This document shows, piece after piece, positions 47,214 through 55,891 of a stretch of DNA of 64,000 nt. Source of the stretch: Novosphingobium sp. (GTDB taxonomy: Bacteria; Pseudomonadota; Alphaproteobacteria; Sphingomonadales; Sphingomonadaceae); NCBI RefSeq assembly GCF_020852455.1, contig NZ_JADZAT010000032.1, positions 124,001-188,000 of the forward strand, given 5' to 3'. The notes under the pieces are model-generated. The model worked only from the letters and a program-made list of their open reading frames with translations, searched no databases and was not told the DNA's origin. The position numbers and the translations under genes are program-made. Each line of letters starts with the position of its first letter. Positions within the stretch are counted from its first letter, which is position 1.

Positions 47214-47657
47214 CTAGCCCTTCTTGCCGACAATCCGGGCGATTTCGCCCGCCACCATCTTTTCGACCAGCGGCGGCAGGTTCTTGTCGAGCCATTCGGC
47301 CAGCGCCGGGCGCAGCAGTTCGCGGACCATGCCTTCGAGCGAGGTTTCGCCCGACCGGACGATCTGTGGCGCGGCGGGGGGCTGCGCCATCATCGCCAGC
47401 GCGGCGAGCGATTCGCTGATCGAGCTGACGGTTTCGCTGCCCAGCAGCGGTTCGGCCTGGGCCGGTTCGGCGGCAACTTCCTCGCCGATCGCGCCAAGGT
47501 CGAGAATCTCGTCCTCATCGATCGGGGCGGCGTCGATCCGGGCCTGGGCTTCGGGTTCGCGGCGGGGTTCCGCGCCAGGGGCACGGTTGTCGCGCGCGAT
47601 CACTTTCTTGATCGATGCGAGGATTTCCTCGACCGAAGGTTCACCTGCCTGGTGCAT
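47214..47657 (-). CDS. PopZ-like pole-organising protein (DUF2497)
   Basis: A 147-residue acidic protein. The N-terminus GEPSVEEILASIKKVIARD is the PopZ interaction helix, the middle is Glu/Ala/Pro-rich and disordered, and the end GMVRELLRPALAEWLDKNLPPLVEKMVAGEIARI is the C-terminal oligomerisation helices. PopZ in Caulobacter forms the polar microdomain that captures ParB-parS. Here the gene lies 11 kb from the proposed origin on the opposite side from parAB. It belongs to the pcm-tolC-popZ string on the minus strand. Confidence 0.83.
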   Translation of the reverse strand: MHQAGEPSVEEILASIKKVIARDNRAPGAEPRREPEAQARIDAAPIDEDEILDLGAIGEEVAAEPAQAEPLLGSETVSSISESLAALAMMAQPPAAPQIVRSGETSLEGMVRELLRPALAEWLDKNLPPLVEKMVAGEIARIVGKKG

Positions 47658-47703
47658 CGCCCCTGCCTCCAGTTACGCCAGCTGTCCCGCGCCGGGACAT
47701 GAA

Positions 47704-49167
47704 TCACTGGCCGCCTACTGAACCGTCCTGGGCCTTGGTGTCAACGGTGCGGGTCGATTCGACGGTCGGATCGGGATCGTTGCTCCAGTCCCACATGCTG
47801 CGGTCAACCCGCTCGTAATTGGCGACCGGGTCATAAAGCGTGCCGCCATCCAGCCCCAGGTCGCGGGCCTCGGCCCGGCCCATCGCGGCCAGCAGGTTGA
47901 AACCGGCGACATAGGCGTTGCGCTTGGCGGTTTCGAGCTGGACCTGCGCGTTGAGCAGTTCGTTCTCGGCGTTGAGGATGTCGATGATCGTACGGTTGCC
48001 GACGGTGTTTTCGGCGCGCACCCCTTCAAGGCTGAGGTTCGCGGCATCGACCGCGGTCTGCGACGAGGCGATCAGCGATTGCGCGGCCTGCCACTGGGCA
48101 TAGGCTGAACGCACCGCCGAAATGACGCTGCGTTCGATCCCGACCTGCTGTTCCAGCGCAACATCCTCGCGCGCCTGGGCAGCGCGGCGCTGCGCGGCGG
48201 GCAGTCCGCCCTGGAACAGCGGGATCGTGGCGCGCACACCGGCCGTGGTCGAAGTGCCGTTCTGCAGCGTGCTGCTCGACAAGACGCCGCCGCGGGTGCC
48301 GAGATAGTCGGTATAGCCGGCATTGGCGAAAACGCTGACGCGCGGCATGCGGCTGGCGCCGGCCACCTTGACGTCATAGCCGGCCGCCTTGGCGCGGTCG
48401 CGCGAGGCCAGCAGATCGGGATTGTGATCAAGGGCAAAGGTCACGGCATCGTCCGCATTGGCGGGCATGGCGGCCAGCGGCGGCGGCGGGGCCAGATTCT
48501 CGGGCTCCTTGCCGACAATCTGGATATAGCGTTCGCGCGCGGCGATCAGGTTGGCTTCGGCGCTGCGCACCTGGCCGCGGGCCAGCGCAAGCCGCGATTC
48601 GGACTGGGCCACGTCGGTGCGGGTCAGATCGCCGATTTCGAACCGGTCTCTGGTGGCCTGCAGGTTGACTTCGAGCCGCTGGACATTGGCGCGGTTCAGC
48701 TTGACCACTTCCTGGGCCAGGATCACGTCCATGTAGACCGTGACGGCCTGGGTGAAGACCTGGCTTTCGATCCCGCGCAGGTCCGAACGGCCGGCCAGCA
48801 CACGCGTTTCGGCTGCCCGGATCGAATTCTTGACCCCGCCGCCGGCATAGATCGGCACGCTCAGCGCGGCGCCCGCATCGATGTTGCGATCAGGCGCCGA
48901 AGTGCTGGCGTTCGAACCCGAAGCGCTGGTGAATTCGGTGTAGGTCGCGGTGCCCGAAAGCGAGGGCAGCCCGGCGGCGCGGGCGATCGGCACGCCTTCG
49001 TCGGTGGCGCGCTGCTGGGCGCGGGCGGCCTGCAGGCTGGGGTTGCTCTTGTAAGCCATGATCAGCGCGTCGCGCAGTTCATCGGCCAGCGCGGCCGGTG
49101 CGATCATCGCTGTGGCTCCGGCCAGCAAGTACCAGCGCAGCAGGCGCGAAACCCCAGACTTGATCAT
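47704..49167 (-). CDS. tolC: TolC family outer-membrane channel
   Basis: The 487-residue protein has a signal peptide (TAMIAPAALADEL) and two repeated halves of helical coiled coil and strand, typical of TolC: LIMAYKSNPSLQAARAQQRA early, then DLTRTDVAQSESRLALARGQ and TVGNRTIIDILNAENELLNAQ. It is the outer-membrane duct for type I secretion and efflux. The inner-membrane partner is not in the window. Four bases separate it from the pcm-like gene upstream. Confidence 0.93.
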   Translation of the reverse strand: MIKSGVSRLLRWYLLAGATAMIAPAALADELRDALIMAYKSNPSLQAARAQQRATDEGVPIARAAGLPSLSGTATYTEFTSASGSNASTSAPDRNIDAGAALSVPIYAGGGVKNSIRAAETRVLAGRSDLRGIESQVFTQAVTVYMDVILAQEVVKLNRANVQRLEVNLQATRDRFEIGDLTRTDVAQSESRLALARGQVRSAEANLIAARERYIQIVGKEPENLAPPPPLAAMPANADDAVTFALDHNPDLLASRDRAKAAGYDVKVAGASRMPRVSVFANAGYTDYLGTRGGVLSSSTLQNGTSTTAGVRATIPLFQGGLPAAQRRAAQAREDVALEQQVGIERSVISAVRSAYAQWQAAQSLIASSQTAVDAANLSLEGVRAENTVGNRTIIDILNAENELLNAQVQLETAKRNAYVAGFNLLAAMGRAEARDLGLDGGTLYDPVANYERVDRSMWDWSNDPDPTVESTRTVDTKAQDGSVGGQ

Positions 49168-49170
49168 CGC

Positions 49171-49767
49171 TTAGAAACTCCAACCCTTGGGTGCGGCAAA
49201 TTCGGCCAGCACCGGAATCCCGATATCGGCCACCACGGCCAGTTGTACCGTGCCGCCCAGCTTGCTGCCCTGCGCCAGGCTGGTGACCCCGCGCCGAACC
49301 AGCCCGGTGATCACGCGTCCGCCATCGGCCAGGGCATCGACCAGCGCCTGCGGCAGCTGTTCGATCGCGCCGTCGATCAGCAGCAGCGTGAAGCCGACCG
49401 ATCCGGGCTTACCAGCGGCGGCCTCGGCTGCACTGGCCACTTCGACCGACGCGCCCATGGCTTCGACCAACGCCGGCAGGTAGTTGCTGCCGCAGCTGAC
49501 CACCAGCACGCGTTCGCCGGGCTGCGGGGCGGCCAGCGCCAGCATCTGGCCCTGGACCAGCGGGGCGGGCAGGGCGTGGGCGCTATCAAGTGGAATCGCC
49601 CGGTCGATATAGGCATGGCCGCGCGCGGCGGCGGGCACATGGTCTTCGCGCGCGACGGCGGCCATCGCGGCCAGTACCGGTTCCTGATTGACGCCGCTGA
49701 CCCGCAGCTGGCTGTCAATCATCGCCCGGCGGGCGGCAGCGCTATCGATGGTGGCGGCAACGGTCAT
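49171..49767 (-). CDS. Protein-L-isoaspartate methyltransferase-like protein (degenerate)
   Basis: A 198-residue protein related to Pcm. The N-terminus (RRAMIDSQLRVSGVNQEPVLAAMAAVARE and DRAIPLDSAHALPAPLVQGQMLA) matches the substrate-binding part of isoaspartate methyltransferase. However, the expected SAM loop (GxGxG) reads VLVVSCGSNYLPALVE, without the glycine pattern. Activity is therefore doubtful; it may be a regulatory relative. The pcm-like, tolC and popZ-like genes are contiguous. Confidence 0.8.
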   Translation of the reverse strand: MTVAATIDSAAARRAMIDSQLRVSGVNQEPVLAAMAAVAREDHVPAAARGHAYIDRAIPLDSAHALPAPLVQGQMLALAAPQPGERVLVVSCGSNYLPALVEAMGASVEVASAAEAAAGKPGSVGFTLLLIDGAIEQLPQALVDALADGGRVITGLVRRGVTSLAQGSKLGGTVQLAVVADIGIPVLAEFAAPKGWSF

Positions 49768-49935
49768 GAATTGTGGCCCTTTTCGCGTACTGTATTACAC
49801 ACACAAAACAGCAACGCAACCGCCCTTCTATAAGCGATTGCTAATGTTGTGCCAAGCGCCAATATGGCCGCTTTGACGACAGCACCGTGCTGCGCCTATG
49901 GGGGCGCGAGCACTAGTTCAAGAGGAATTCGGGCC

Positions 49936-51456
49936 ATGACCGATATGGTGACCATCCGTGAAGCCGACCTGATCGACAGTGTGGCAGATGCGCTGCAGTT
50001 CATCAGCTACTACCATCCGATGGATTACATCCGCGCGCTGGGCCACGCCTATGAGGCCGAACAGGGCCCGGCGGCGAAGGATGCGATTGCCCAGATCCTG
50101 ACCAACAGCCGGATGTGCGCCGAAGGCCACCGCCCGATCTGCCAGGATACCGGGATCGTCAACGTGTTCATCGAATGGGGCCAGGATTGCCGGCTCGATT
50201 CGAAGCTGTCGCTGCAGGACGTGGTCGATGAAGGGGTGCGCCGGGCCTATAACCATCCCGAAAACAAGCTGCGCGCCTCGGTCCTGGCCGATCCGGCCTT
50301 TACCCGCCGCAACACCCGCGACAACACCCCCTGTGTGCTGCACGTCACCATGGTTCCGGGCAGCAAGGTCTCGGTCGATGTCGCGGCCAAGGGCGGTGGC
50401 AGCGAGAACAAGTCAAAGTTCAAGATGATGAACCCCAGCGACAACATCGTCGACTGGGTGATCGAGATGCTGCCGCAGATGGGCGCCGGCTGGTGCCCGC
50501 CGGGCATGCTGGGGATCGGCATCGGCGGCACCGCCGAACATTGCATGCTGCTGGCCAAGCAGGCGCTGATGGAACCGATCGACATGGCCCAGCTCAAGCA
50601 GCGGGGCGCGAAGACCGATATCGAGGCGATGCGGATCGAGATCTTCGACAAGGTCAACGCGCTGGGGATCGGCGCGCAGGGGCTGGGCGGGCTTTCGACC
50701 ATCCTCGACGTCAAGATCCTCGATGCCCCGTGCCATGCCGCGGGCAAGCCGGTGGCGATGATCCCCAATTGCGCCGCCACCCGCCACGCCCATTTCACGT
50801 TGGATGGTTCGGGCCCCAGCTTCCTCGAAACCCCCAAGCTGGATGAATGGCCCGATGTCCACTGGACGCCCGACACGGCGGCCAAGCGGGTCAATCTCGA
50901 CACCCTCACCGCCGAGGAAGTGCGCGGCTGGAAGCAGGGCGATCGGCTGCTGCTCAATGGCAGGATGCTGACCGGGCGCGATGCCGCGCACAAGCGGATC
51001 CAGGACATGCTGGCCAAGGGTGAGCCGTTGCCGGTCGAATTCAAGGGCCGCGCGATCTATTACGTCGGCCCGGTCGATCCGGTGATGGGCGAAGTGGTGG
51101 GCCCGGCCGGCCCGACCACCGCGACCCGGATGGACAAGTTCACCGACATGATGTGCGAGCTGGGCCTGCTGACCATGATCGGCAAGGCCGAACGCGGGCA
51201 GGGCGCAACCGAAGTGATCGCCCGGCACAAGGTCGCCTACCTGATGGCCGTGGGCGGCGCTGCCTACCTTGTCGCCCGCGCGATTCGCGAGGCCAAGGTC
51301 GTGGCCTTTGCCGATCTGGGAATGGAAGCGATCTATGAATTCACGGTCGAGGACATGCCGGTCACCGTTGCGGTCGATTCGGACGGCAACAACGTCCACC
51401 AGCTCGCCCCGCTGGTCTGGAAGGACAAGATCGCCAGGGAAAAGCTGCTGGGGTGA
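49936..51456 (+). CDS. Class I fumarate hydratase (4Fe-4S)
   Basis: A 506-residue iron-sulfur fumarase converting fumarate to L-malate in the TCA cycle. The N-terminal alpha-domain has RPICQDTGIVNVFIEWGQD; the beta-domain begins about residue 330 and carries GPTTATRMDKFTDMMCELGLL. The start at 49936 follows AGAGGAA; the frame upstream is not family-like. It is not oxygen-stable, which fits a metabolic role in protected conditions. Confidence 0.93.
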   Translation: MTDMVTIREADLIDSVADALQFISYYHPMDYIRALGHAYEAEQGPAAKDAIAQILTNSRMCAEGHRPICQDTGIVNVFIEWGQDCRLDSKLSLQDVVDEGVRRAYNHPENKLRASVLADPAFTRRNTRDNTPCVLHVTMVPGSKVSVDVAAKGGGSENKSKFKMMNPSDNIVDWVIEMLPQMGAGWCPPGMLGIGIGGTAEHCMLLAKQALMEPIDMAQLKQRGAKTDIEAMRIEIFDKVNALGIGAQGLGGLSTILDVKILDAPCHAAGKPVAMIPNCAATRHAHFTLDGSGPSFLETPKLDEWPDVHWTPDTAAKRVNLDTLTAEEVRGWKQGDRLLLNGRMLTGRDAAHKRIQDMLAKGEPLPVEFKGRAIYYVGPVDPVMGEVVGPAGPTTATRMDKFTDMMCELGLLTMIGKAERGQGATEVIARHKVAYLMAVGGAAYLVARAIREAKVVAFADLGMEAIYEFTVEDMPVTVAVDSDGNNVHQLAPLVWKDKIAREKLLG

Positions 51457-51467
51457 AGTGACCAACC

Positions 51468-51503
51468 CCTCTCCGTTTTTTGCGAATGTCACAAACGGGG
51501 AGG
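51468..51503. repeat. Hairpin after fumarase
   Basis: An 11-bp stem (51468-51478 with 51493-51503, one wobble) starting 11 bases after the fumarase stop. No T-run follows. A second small stem (GCCGC/GCGGC) is at 51512-51524. This may be a 3' mRNA stabiliser or a dispersed repeat. Confidence 0.5.
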
Positions 51504-51540
51504 TGGCAGACGCCGCAAGGCGGCTGGTTCCTTAATCCAT

Positions 51541-51555
51541 GTTCTAATTTTGTTC
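51541..51555. promoter_or_regulatory. SOS (LexA)-box-like direct repeat
   Basis: GTTC, seven bases, GTTC: the exact spacing of the alphaproteobacterial LexA operator (GTTC-N7-GTTC). It is in an AT-rich stretch 36 bases before the HTH gene. By chance an eight-base pattern occurs about twice in 64 kb over both strands, so it needs support from other evidence. Confidence 0.4.
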
Positions 51556-51590
51556 TTGCAATGTAGGACCTGACCTGATGCAAGATCGGG

Positions 51591-52184
51591 ATGGAAAAAC
51601 TCGCCTCCGCTCCCGATTCGCCGCCTGAGGGCCGCGCGCTCCCCGCCACGATCCGCCGTGATGGCTGGACGCCCGAACGCCAGCGCCGCTTTTGCGAAGT
51701 GCTGGCGGACTGCGGCCATGTCGAACAGGCGGCCATGGCGGTGGGGATGTCGCGCGAAGGGGCCTACCGGCTGCGAAACCGGGCGGCGGGGCGGGCCTTT
51801 GCCCTGGCCTGGGATGCGGCGCTGCTGCTGGCGCGCCAGCGGATGATTGACCTGGCGATCGAAACCGCGATCGAAGGTTCGCTCGAACGGCACTTTCGCG
51901 ATGGCAAGCTGGTGCTTGAAAAGCGCCGCCGCGATCCGCGCGGGCTGCTGGCGGTGATCGAAGGGCTCGGCTCCCGGCAGCTGCTGGCCACGGCTCCGGT
52001 GCGCGCGGTGGCGGGCGATTTCGAACAGTTCCTTGATTGCATGCAGGCCGATGCCCGCTGCGCGGATGGCCAGACCGAACGGTTCATGGCGGCGCGTGCC
52101 AATGCCGCCGGGCCGGGCCGCGAAAGCCTTGACGAAAGCTGCCGGCAACTGGCCCTGTGGCAGCAGGTGGCCGCCGGCGAATAG
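51591..52184 (+). CDS. Hypothetical protein with predicted helix-turn-helix
   Basis: A 197-residue protein of unrecognised family. Residues about 27-62 (WTPERQRRFCEVLADCGHVEQAAMAVGMSREGAYRLRNRAAG) look like a helix-turn-helix of the terminase-small-subunit/homeodomain-like type. The rest is helical with Arg-rich parts and two Cys. It may bind DNA. An SOS-like repeat lies just upstream. It is followed by 139 bases without a clear promoter, then the histidine kinase. Confidence 0.6.
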   Translation: MEKLASAPDSPPEGRALPATIRRDGWTPERQRRFCEVLADCGHVEQAAMAVGMSREGAYRLRNRAAGRAFALAWDAALLLARQRMIDLAIETAIEGSLERHFRDGKLVLEKRRRDPRGLLAVIEGLGSRQLLATAPVRAVAGDFEQFLDCMQADARCADGQTERFMAARANAAGPGRESLDESCRQLALWQQVAAGE

Positions 52185-52323
52185 GGCGAAGTTCACACAG
52201 ATTCCCGATTCCGTGTGACCTTCGTGACCTTCGCGGGACCGCACTCGCTTCGACCAACGCCAGCCGGGGATCGACAAACCCGCTGGCCATTGCCCCTGCG
52301 GATTGGCTATCGCTGGCCCTGTA

Positions 52324-53520
52324 ATGGCCGACCAGACCATCCAGCCCGCGCGCGTGCCGACGCGCACCGTGCTCGCCTCGATCGCGGGGCTATGGCTGTG
52401 CTATCTGGCGCTGATCACGCTGCGTTCGGCGCTGATCGATCAGATGCTGTTCTGGGAAATGCTGGGACTGCGGTCGCTGGTCACGCTAGCCGGGATCGTG
52501 GTTACGGCGATGGCCTGGTCGATCCTGCGGCTGTTTGACCACCACCGGGTCGGGGTGCGGATGGTGATTGCCGCTGCGGTGATGCTGCCTGCCGCGCTGG
52601 CGCTGGCAGTGATCAACACCCAGGTCTTCAAGGGCATCGACCAGCACAATTTCAAGGAGCAGCGCAATCCCAGCGAGGTCCAGATCCGGCATGATACCGC
52701 CGGCAACGTGCTGGTCGATATTCCCGATCCGCCGCAGCTGACCGCCGCGCAGCTGGCCCAGTTGCAGAAGAAGTTCGCCGAACAGGGGCTGTGGCGCCAG
52801 CTGACCGATATCGCGATCGGGCGCTATTTCCTGCTGCTGGCCTGGGCCGCGCTCTATTTCGCGATGGTCAATGCCGAACAGGCGCGTGCTGCCGAACGCC
52901 GCGAGGGTGAATACCGCCGCGCCGCCAAGGCGGCCGAGCTGCGCTCGCTGCGCTATCAGGTCAATCCGCACTTCCTGTTCAACACGCTCAATTCGCTGTC
53001 CTCGCTGGTCCTGACCGGCAAGGGTGACGCAGCCGAGCGGATGATCCAGTCGCTGTCCTCGTTCTATCGTCGCAGCCTGGCCGACGATCCGACCAGCGAC
53101 AGCGCGCTCGATCAGGAACTGGCGCTGCAGCGCGCCTACCTTGAGATCGAGGCAGCGCGCTTTCCCGATCGACTGCTGACCCGCTTCGATGTTCCCGCCG
53201 CGCTTGAAGATGCCCGGGTGCCGGGACTGATTCTGCAGCCCCTGGTCGAGAATTCGGTGCGCTATGCCGTGGCCCCGACCAGCAAGCCGGTGACGGTGAC
53301 GATCGCCGCGCGCGAGGAATATGGTCGGCTGGTGCTGGAAGTCAGCGACAATGGCCCGGCTCCGTCCGAAAGTGCGGCCAAGGGCTTCGGGATCGGCCTG
53401 GCCAATGTCCGTGACCGCTTGGCTGCGCGTTATGGCGATGAAGCCAGTCTCAGCTCGGGCCCGGATGAAGGCGGGGGCTGGCGCTCGGTAATCCGCCTGC
53501 CGCTTGAACGTCATGGCTGA
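52324..53520 (+). CDS. LytS/YehU-type sensor histidine kinase
   Basis: The 398-residue kinase has about four membrane helices (VLASIAGLWLCYLALITL, SLVTLAGIVVTAMAWSIL, MVIAAAVMLPAALALAVI, YFLLLAWAALYFAMV). The region between helices 3 and 4 is polar and could sense a ligand. The His_kinase domain has the phosphorylated H216 in YQVNPHFLFNTLNSLSSL, and the ATP-binding N box is LQPLVENSVRYAV. ATG at 52324 is chosen over TTG at 52303. The next gene, a LytTR regulator, overlaps by 8 bases, so the two form a classic two-component pair. Confidence 0.92.
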   Translation: MADQTIQPARVPTRTVLASIAGLWLCYLALITLRSALIDQMLFWEMLGLRSLVTLAGIVVTAMAWSILRLFDHHRVGVRMVIAAAVMLPAALALAVINTQVFKGIDQHNFKEQRNPSEVQIRHDTAGNVLVDIPDPPQLTAAQLAQLQKKFAEQGLWRQLTDIAIGRYFLLLAWAALYFAMVNAEQARAAERREGEYRRAAKAAELRSLRYQVNPHFLFNTLNSLSSLVLTGKGDAAERMIQSLSSFYRRSLADDPTSDSALDQELALQRAYLEIEAARFPDRLLTRFDVPAALEDARVPGLILQPLVENSVRYAVAPTSKPVTVTIAAREEYGRLVLEVSDNGPAPSESAAKGFGIGLANVRDRLAARYGDEASLSSGPDEGGGWRSVIRLPLERHG

Positions 53521-54268
53521 TCCGGCCCCCACGCTGCCATTGGCTACGCTGGTGGTCGATGACGAGCCGCTGGCGCTGGAGCGGATGCTGCATATCTGCG
53601 CCGGGCTCGATCAGTTGAACGTGATCGGCACCGCGCGCGATGGCGCCGCCGCGCTTCAGGCGATCGAGAAACTGGAACCTGAACTGGTCCTGCTCGATAT
53701 GACCATGCCCGAACTGGACGGGCTGGCCGTGGCCCGCGCGCTGACCCGCCGCGATCATGCCCCGGCGGTGATCTTCGTCACCGCGCATGACAACTTCGCG
53801 GTTGAGGCCTTTGATCTGGAAGCGGTCGACTATGTGCTGAAGCCGGTCACCCCCGAACGGCTCGAACGCGCGGTCAGCCGCGCGATCGCCCGGCGCAATT
53901 CGCGGGCCCGGGGCGAAAGCGAATGGCTCAGTGAATTCTGGGTACCCTATCGCTCGGAACTGCTGCGGATCGCTGCCGCCGACGTCGACCGGATCGATGC
54001 CGAGCGTGACTATGTCCGTCTCCATGTCGGCCAGAAGGACGGGACCAGCCGCAGCTACCTGCTGCTGCAGACGGTTTCGGGGCTTGAGGCGCGGCTCGAT
54101 CCCGAATGCTTCATCCGCCTGCACCGTTCGACCATCCTGCGCCGCGACCGGATCAGGGGCCTGCGCCACGACGGGCTGGGGGTCTGGTCGGCCGAACTGG
54201 ACGATGGCAGCCAGGTGCGGATCGGCCGCACCTATCTTTCGCGTGCCAAGGCGATGGCGGGGCGTTAA
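53513..54268 (+). CDS. LytTR-family response regulator
   Basis: A 251-residue regulator with a receiver domain and a LytTR DNA-binding domain. The phosphate-accepting D62 is in VLLDMTMPELDGLAVA, with acidic D16 and D17 and lysine in YVLKPVTPERLERAV. The LytTR domain (about 140-250) has ERDYVRLHVGQKDG and FIRLHRSTILRRDRIRGLRHDGLG. It binds DNA as a dimer; targets are unknown. Kinase and regulator overlap by 8 bases. Confidence 0.92.
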   Translation: MADPAPTLPLATLVVDDEPLALERMLHICAGLDQLNVIGTARDGAAALQAIEKLEPELVLLDMTMPELDGLAVARALTRRDHAPAVIFVTAHDNFAVEAFDLEAVDYVLKPVTPERLERAVSRAIARRNSRARGESEWLSEFWVPYRSELLRIAAADVDRIDAERDYVRLHVGQKDGTSRSYLLLQTVSGLEARLDPECFIRLHRSTILRRDRIRGLRHDGLGVWSAELDDGSQVRIGRTYLSRAKAMAGR

Positions 54269-54282
54269 GACTGGGCCCGAAT

Positions 54283-54549
54283 ATGGGTCTGATCGTGATC
54301 TTTCTGCTGGGTATCGGCAATTTTGCCGTGCACAAGGCCGTGCTGGAAAGCCGCCACCCGCTGCTGGGCCGGGTGCCGTTCTTCTTTCACCTGCTGGGCG
54401 GGCGGTTCAGCCTGCTGGTCGAATTCGCCATGCTGCTGGGCGCGATGCTGATGGTGGCGCAGGGCTCGCTCGGCTGGGCGCTGTTCTATGGCTGTTATAC
54501 CGCAGTCAACGTGCTGTCGGCCTGGCTGATTACAAGCGGGCGGATCTGA
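54283..54549 (+). CDS. Small hypothetical membrane protein
   Basis: An 88-residue protein with three probable helices (LIVIFLLGIGNFAVHKAVL, LLVEFAMLLGAMLMVAQG, LFYGCYTAVNVLSAWLI). I do not recognise the family. It starts 15 bases after the response regulator stop and overlaps the phosphoesterase start by one base. It is likely to belong to the two-component operon. Confidence 0.7.
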   Translation: MGLIVIFLLGIGNFAVHKAVLESRHPLLGRVPFFFHLLGGRFSLLVEFAMLLGAMLMVAQGSLGWALFYGCYTAVNVLSAWLITSGRI

Positions 54550-55280
54550 TGCTCACGCTGTTCCACGTCAGCGACCTTCACTTCGGCTATGAGGATCGCG
54601 AAGCGCTCGACTGGTTCGTCGCCGAAGTCGCGCGGGCCAGGCCGGCGGCGGTGCTGTGCACCGGCGATCTGACCATGCGCGGTACAGCGCGCGAATTCGC
54701 TGCGGCAAGTGAATGGCTGGCGGCACTGCCGGTCCCGGTCGCGCTGGTTCCGGGCAACCATGACGTGCCCTATTACAACCACATGCTGCGCCGCCTGGCC
54801 CGGCCCTATGCCCGCTATCACGAATTGGCCGCGCGGATCGATTGCGGGCTCGATCTGCCACAGCTGGCGGTGGTGCCGCTCAAGACGATCGCCCGCGCGC
54901 AGTTCAGGCTCAACTGGTCGAAGGGGCGGGTGTCTAACCCCGATCTCGATGCGGCGCTGGCCGGCCTTGAACGCCAGCGCGACAAGCCGCTGCGACTGGT
55001 GATTGGCCATCACCCGCTGGTCGATGCCGATACCGAAAGCTCGGGCTCAACCCGCGGCGGCAAACGCGCGCTGGCGGCACTGGCCCGCGCCGGGGCCGAT
55101 GTCGTGCTGTCGGGCCATGTCCACGATGCCTTCGACATGACGCTTGATGCCGAAGGGCTGCCGATCCGGCTGATCGGGGCCGGTACCCTGTCAAAGCGGC
55201 TGCGTTCAACCCCGCCCGGCTACAACCGGCTGGAATGGAGCGAGACGGTCGGCCTGACCTGCACGCTGGTGAGCCGCTAG
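54549..55280 (+). CDS. Metallophosphoesterase (cAMP phosphodiesterase-like)
   Basis: A 243-residue calcineurin-like phosphoesterase. The metal-ligand motifs are visible: FHVSDLHFG, VLCTGDLTMRG, LVPGNHDVPYYN, GHHPLVD and LSGHVHDAFDM. Such enzymes often hydrolyse cyclic nucleotides or polyphosphates. It follows a membrane protein and the LytTR pair and may act on the same signal. Its end overlaps the decayed HPP gene on the other strand. Confidence 0.9.
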   Translation: MLTLFHVSDLHFGYEDREALDWFVAEVARARPAAVLCTGDLTMRGTAREFAAASEWLAALPVPVALVPGNHDVPYYNHMLRRLARPYARYHELAARIDCGLDLPQLAVVPLKTIARAQFRLNWSKGRVSNPDLDAALAGLERQRDKPLRLVIGHHPLVDADTESSGSTRGGKRALAALARAGADVVLSGHVHDAFDMTLDAEGLPIRLIGAGTLSKRLRSTPPGYNRLEWSETVGLTCTLVSR

Positions 55281-55838
55281 GGCGAGACCCAGTCGTCCGA
55301 CCCTTTGGCCAGCACCCGGCCTTCGAGCGCGCGAAACAGAGCATCGAGATCGTCGCGATCGACGCTCAGTGCTTCGTTCCATTGCTCCAGCACCGCATCC
55401 AGATCATCGCTGGTATAGCGGCCAGCCCAGCGCTGCTATTGCAGGGCTGGGCAGCGTGGTCAGCAGCACGGTTCCGCCTGCTGGTGGGTGCAGGCTGCGC
55501 AGCAGGCTCATCGCTGCGCCAACCGCCAGCGCGGTGGTGAACCAGGCGGGACCGAGCAGGGTCTGGCACATCAGGCCAACTATGGCAGAAGCCAGGTGGC
55601 CACCGATCACCGGCCAGGGCTGGGCCAGAGGGCTGGCTGGCAAGACAAAGGTGAGGACCGCAGATGCGCCCATCGAGGCGATCAGCCACGGTGCCCGCGG
55701 ACCGAGCCCGCCGAGAGCGAGTGTGGCCCAGCCGGTTAACGCAATCCCCAGCGCCGCGCTAGGCGCCCAGTCGTCCTGTCCAGGGCATCGTGACGGGGGT
55801 TGCCGCGGCGTGGTGCTGCATTGCCAGACCGCTCTCAA
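55277..55838 (-). pseudogene. HPP family membrane protein, frameshifted and internally deleted
   Basis: The N-terminal part (about 55404-55838) encodes HPP transmembrane segments with the LHPPAGG motif: WLIASMGASAVLTFVLPASPLAQPW and LRSLHPPAGGTVLL. It stops at ...GWPLYQR. In another frame the DNA downstream still encodes a piece like the tail of HPP proteins (GRYTSDDLDAVLEQWNEAL, then DDLDALFRALEG) to a stop at 55277. The segment between is missing. The first few residues come straight off a terminator and lack a plausible start. I read this as one gene with an internal deletion and a frameshift. Confidence 0.6.
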
Positions 55839-55839
55839 G

Positions 55840-55868
55840 AAAAAGGGGCCAGCCTTGCGGCCAGCCCC
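55840..55868 (-). terminator. Intrinsic terminator of rplM-rpsI
   Basis: A 10-bp stem with two wobbles and a GCAA tetraloop (55845-55868), followed on the minus strand by TTTTT. It lies 24 bases after rpsI. Confidence 0.85.
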
Positions 55869-55891
55869 TGATTCGTTCGTCCGTTGAAGCC

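Noticed and set aside
48424..49833. 469-codon plus-strand frame across tolC and the pcm-like gene
   Set aside because: Antisense to two supported genes and composition typical of shadows.
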